Assembly: GCA_903870065.1 (NCBI GenBank)
Contig: CAIQBN010000384.1
Coordinates: 1 to 44,867, forward strand
Direction: 5' to 3'
Source: an uncultured beta proteobacterium
GTDB lineage: Bacteria > Pseudomonadota > Gammaproteobacteria > Burkholderiales > Burkholderiaceae_C
DNA: 44,867 bases
The translations under genes were made by a program, and so were the position numbers. The notes under the pieces were generated by a model that worked only from the letters and a program-made list of their open reading frames with translations, did no database searches and was not told the DNA's origin. Shown in pieces: positions 43,348-44,867 of this stretch (positions within the stretch are counted from its first letter, which is position 1; every line of letters starts with the position of its first letter).

Positions 43348-44006
43348 GAAACTTGCTCCAGGTTCAAGCCACGGCTTTGGCACAGCGACTCGAGTTGCGC
43401 CATGTCACCGCGCTCGGGGATGCCGATCATCCAGACCTTGCCCCCCTCCACCGCCACCTGCATGCTTTTACTGCCCACTGTGCAAGACACCAAGGAATCG
43501 TGCGTGTACAGGGTGCGACCGCGCTCACTCAAGGGGACCAGAGGCTGGTTGTCGGAGCCGCGCCAAGGTTTTTGGGTCGGTTGGCCGTCTATAAAAGGTT
43601 CTGGAATGATGGCATCGAGCAGCGCGAGGATCTTGGGATGGCGTCGACGCAGCCGCTTGAGCGGGTAGCCACTAAAGCAGATGACATCAAAGTTCATACC
43701 ACTTTGCACACGCCATTCCTGCAGGCCCAATAGCAATCGCAACAACGCGGCCGGTTGGTCAAATGGTTCTCCCCCGCTAATGGTGACACCGTCCAGACCG
43801 GTGGAGGCAACCTGGCGACACCAGCCAATGAGGTCCCGCACGGTGATGGTCTTGCCAGGGTCGCGTGGCCAGGTGTCCATTGACACACAGCCCTTGCAGC
43901 CAATGCTGCAGCCCTGCAGCCACAGTCCAATGCGCCGCCCCGGACCCAACACGGTCACGGGAAAGTGGGCTTTGTTGATCTCGACGGTGGTGCCGGCAGG
44001 TGTCAC
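43335..44006 (-). CDS. Small radical SAM / 4Fe-4S single-cluster protein, NrdG/PflA-like
   Basis: A 223-residue protein with the cluster-binding motif CxxxCxxC at Cys33, Cys37 and Cys40 (LQGCSIGCKGCVS), the SAM-contact motif TISGGEPFDQPAAL and a beta strand FDVICFSGYPLKRL, all as in the activating enzymes of anaerobic ribonucleotide reductase and pyruvate formate-lyase. No glycyl-radical enzyme gene lies in the window, so activation of such an enzyme cannot be assumed. Its start overlaps the AAA+ gene by 4 nt (ATGA) and its end overlaps the kinase by 13 nt, so it sits between two regulatory proteins in one operon. It may modify one of them or a shared partner; that is inference. Confidence 0.85.
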   Translation of the reverse strand: MTPAGTTVEINKAHFPVTVLGPGRRIGLWLQGCSIGCKGCVSMDTWPRDPGKTITVRDLIGWCRQVASTGLDGVTISGGEPFDQPAALLRLLLGLQEWRVQSGMNFDVICFSGYPLKRLRRRHPKILALLDAIIPEPFIDGQPTQKPWRGSDNQPLVPLSERGRTLYTHDSLVSCTVGSKSMQVAVEGGKVWMIGIPERGDMAQLESLCQSRGLNLEQVSWRR

Positions 44007-44867
44007 TGCAGTATGACCGAAACCACCTGCTCGGCGTCTTCGAGAAGTTGTGTCACCGTGATTTGGCTGCGCCCCTCAAAGGACATGCTGAACAAGGCAC
44101 GACTCAAGGGATTGACGAAGGCTGCCTCCAACCGGTTTCCGATGCCGCGCCCGCCGTTTGACAGGTCGCGCACGCACTGCGCAGCAAGCATTTCGCGTAT
44201 CGGCGTTGGAATGACCAGCTCAAGCTTGTGTTCGTGCTGCACCCGCTGAACGATGTTATGCAGCATTCCGTCCACAATCTGGCGCGCCACCGCCGGCGCA
44301 ATGAATCCGAAGACAATGATGTTGTCTCCCAGTCGATTGAGGATTTCGGGGCGCGACAATTTGAATTTGAAATAGTCCTGGATGGCGCGGCGCACGCTCT
44401 CCTCAACCATTTGCGGATCATCCGTTGGCTGTAGGCTTTGAACCCGGCGGCCCTGCTCATCCTCGGTAAAGATGCCCAGGTTGGAGGTGAAGACAATGAT
44501 GGTTTCCGAAAAGTAGGTGATGTCACCGCGTCCGTCGGTCAAACGCCCGTCTTCCAAAATCTGCAGGAATTTATCCAGAATGCGCGGATGAGCCTTTTCG
44601 ATTTCGTCGAACAGCACGACGCTGAACGGCTTGGCGCGCACCGCGTTGGTCAACTCGCCGCCTGCGTCATACCCCACATAGCCCGGCGGCGCTCCCAGCA
44701 AACGTGCGCCGGTGTGCTCGTCGGCGAACTCGCTCATGTCAAATCGGATGTACGCCTGCTCGTCACCAAACACCAGTTCGGTCAGGGTCTTGGCCAGTTC
44801 AGTCTTGCCCACACCCGTGGGCCCGGCAAAAAAAAGCACGCCGCGCGGGCGCGTTCCGCGACCGCGC
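44003..44867 (-). CDS. Clp/HSP100-type AAA+ ATPase, C-terminal part (5' end outside the window)
   Basis: The frame is open to the window edge, giving at least 288 residues that correspond to the second (D2) AAA+ module and the C-terminal domain of ClpA/ClpB-like proteins. Walker A is GPTGVGKTELA, the pore loop is GYVGYDAGGELT, Walker B VVLFDEIEKAHP, sensor 1 is FTSNLG and the arginine region is RPEILNRLGDNIIVF. The C-terminal small domain ends VVSVILQ. In-frame codons upstream of the GTG at 44839 (RGRGTRPRG) continue the protein, so that GTG is not the start. Such ATPases unfold or remodel protein complexes. It is the first gene seen of the leftward AAA+ - radical SAM - kinase operon. Confidence 0.9.
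   Translation of the reverse strand, partial: RGRGTRPRGVLFFAGPTGVGKTELAKTLTELVFGDEQAYIRFDMSEFADEHTGARLLGAPPGYVGYDAGGELTNAVRAKPFSVVLFDEIEKAHPRILDKFLQILEDGRLTDGRGDITYFSETIIVFTSNLGIFTEDEQGRRVQSLQPTDDPQMVEESVRRAIQDYFKFKLSRPEILNRLGDNIIVFGFIAPAVARQIVDGMLHNIVQRVQHEHKLELVIPTPIREMLAAQCVRDLSNGGRGIGNRLEAAFVNPLSRALFSMSFEGRSQITVTQLLEDAEQVVSVILQ

Noticed and set aside
1-44867. CRISPR arrays, tRNA or rRNA genes, intact insertion sequences, prophage genes
   Set aside because: I looked for regularly spaced identical repeats, cloverleaf-like sequences, rRNA signatures and transposase motifs on both strands and found none. The dispersed 44-nt repeats are scattered, not clustered, and their spacers are not unique guides.

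Overview
The window looks like a chromosomal segment of a betaproteobacterium, order Burkholderiales, most likely family Comamonadaceae (Rhodoferax/Polaromonas-like). This rests on gene order as I remember it for the group (ffh - ccsA-like - PP0621 family - pilS - pilR - ampD; accB - accC - prmA; an AlgP/histone H1-like gene; mpl) and on eight copies of a short dispersed intergenic repeat. No database search was possible, so the taxonomic call is inference. I found no rRNA, tRNA, CRISPR array, intact insertion sequence or prophage.

Layout. 1-5088: the start of a gene leaving the window, a secreted caspase-like protein fused to a CXXCW-type rhodanese domain, an NTF2-like hypothetical, a DUF3079 zinc-finger-like protein, and a membrane PAS histidine kinase broken by a frameshift at its N box. 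5089-12735: housekeeping genes miaB, ffh, a CcsA/YpjD-like membrane protein, a small zinc-ribbon protein, the type IV pilus two-component pair pilS/pilR and ampD. 12736-17981: the class Ia ribonucleotide reductase genes nrdA and nrdB behind two NrdR-type boxes, then the H1-like gene with a strong terminator shared with the converging gene. 17980-24604: a leftward run (hypothetical, TlpA-like thioredoxin, accB, accC, prmA, zinc-ribbon DUF3426 protein) and the rightward muropeptide ligase gene mpl.

24665-31248: a small membrane protein, a fused acyl-CoA:carboxylate CoA-transferase with an extra C-terminal region, a 47-residue DUF3149 protein, and a tetR - adaptor - permease - ATPase operon of DevBCA/MacB type with a perfect palindromic operator candidate before tetR. 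31262-37877: a decayed CPBP protease gene, a sodium:solute symporter, and a leftward amino-sugar operon (GntR regulator, nagA, isomerising GlcN6P deaminase, hexose-6-phosphate mutarotase) with an AT-rich control region. With ampD and mpl this covers much of peptidoglycan and amino-sugar recycling. 37878-40750: a TPR-like helical protein coupled to a GNAT acetyltransferase, an unexplained spacer, and a tryptophanase-family lyase preceded by a possible leader peptide and alternative hairpins.

40846-44867: a leftward operon encoding a Clp/HSP100-type AAA+ ATPase (cut by the window edge), a small radical SAM activase-like protein and a Ser/Thr kinase with two N-terminal zinc ribbons and a C-terminal membrane segment. 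I do not recognise this trio as a named system. It and the rigidly spaced repeat family are the most interesting items in the window.
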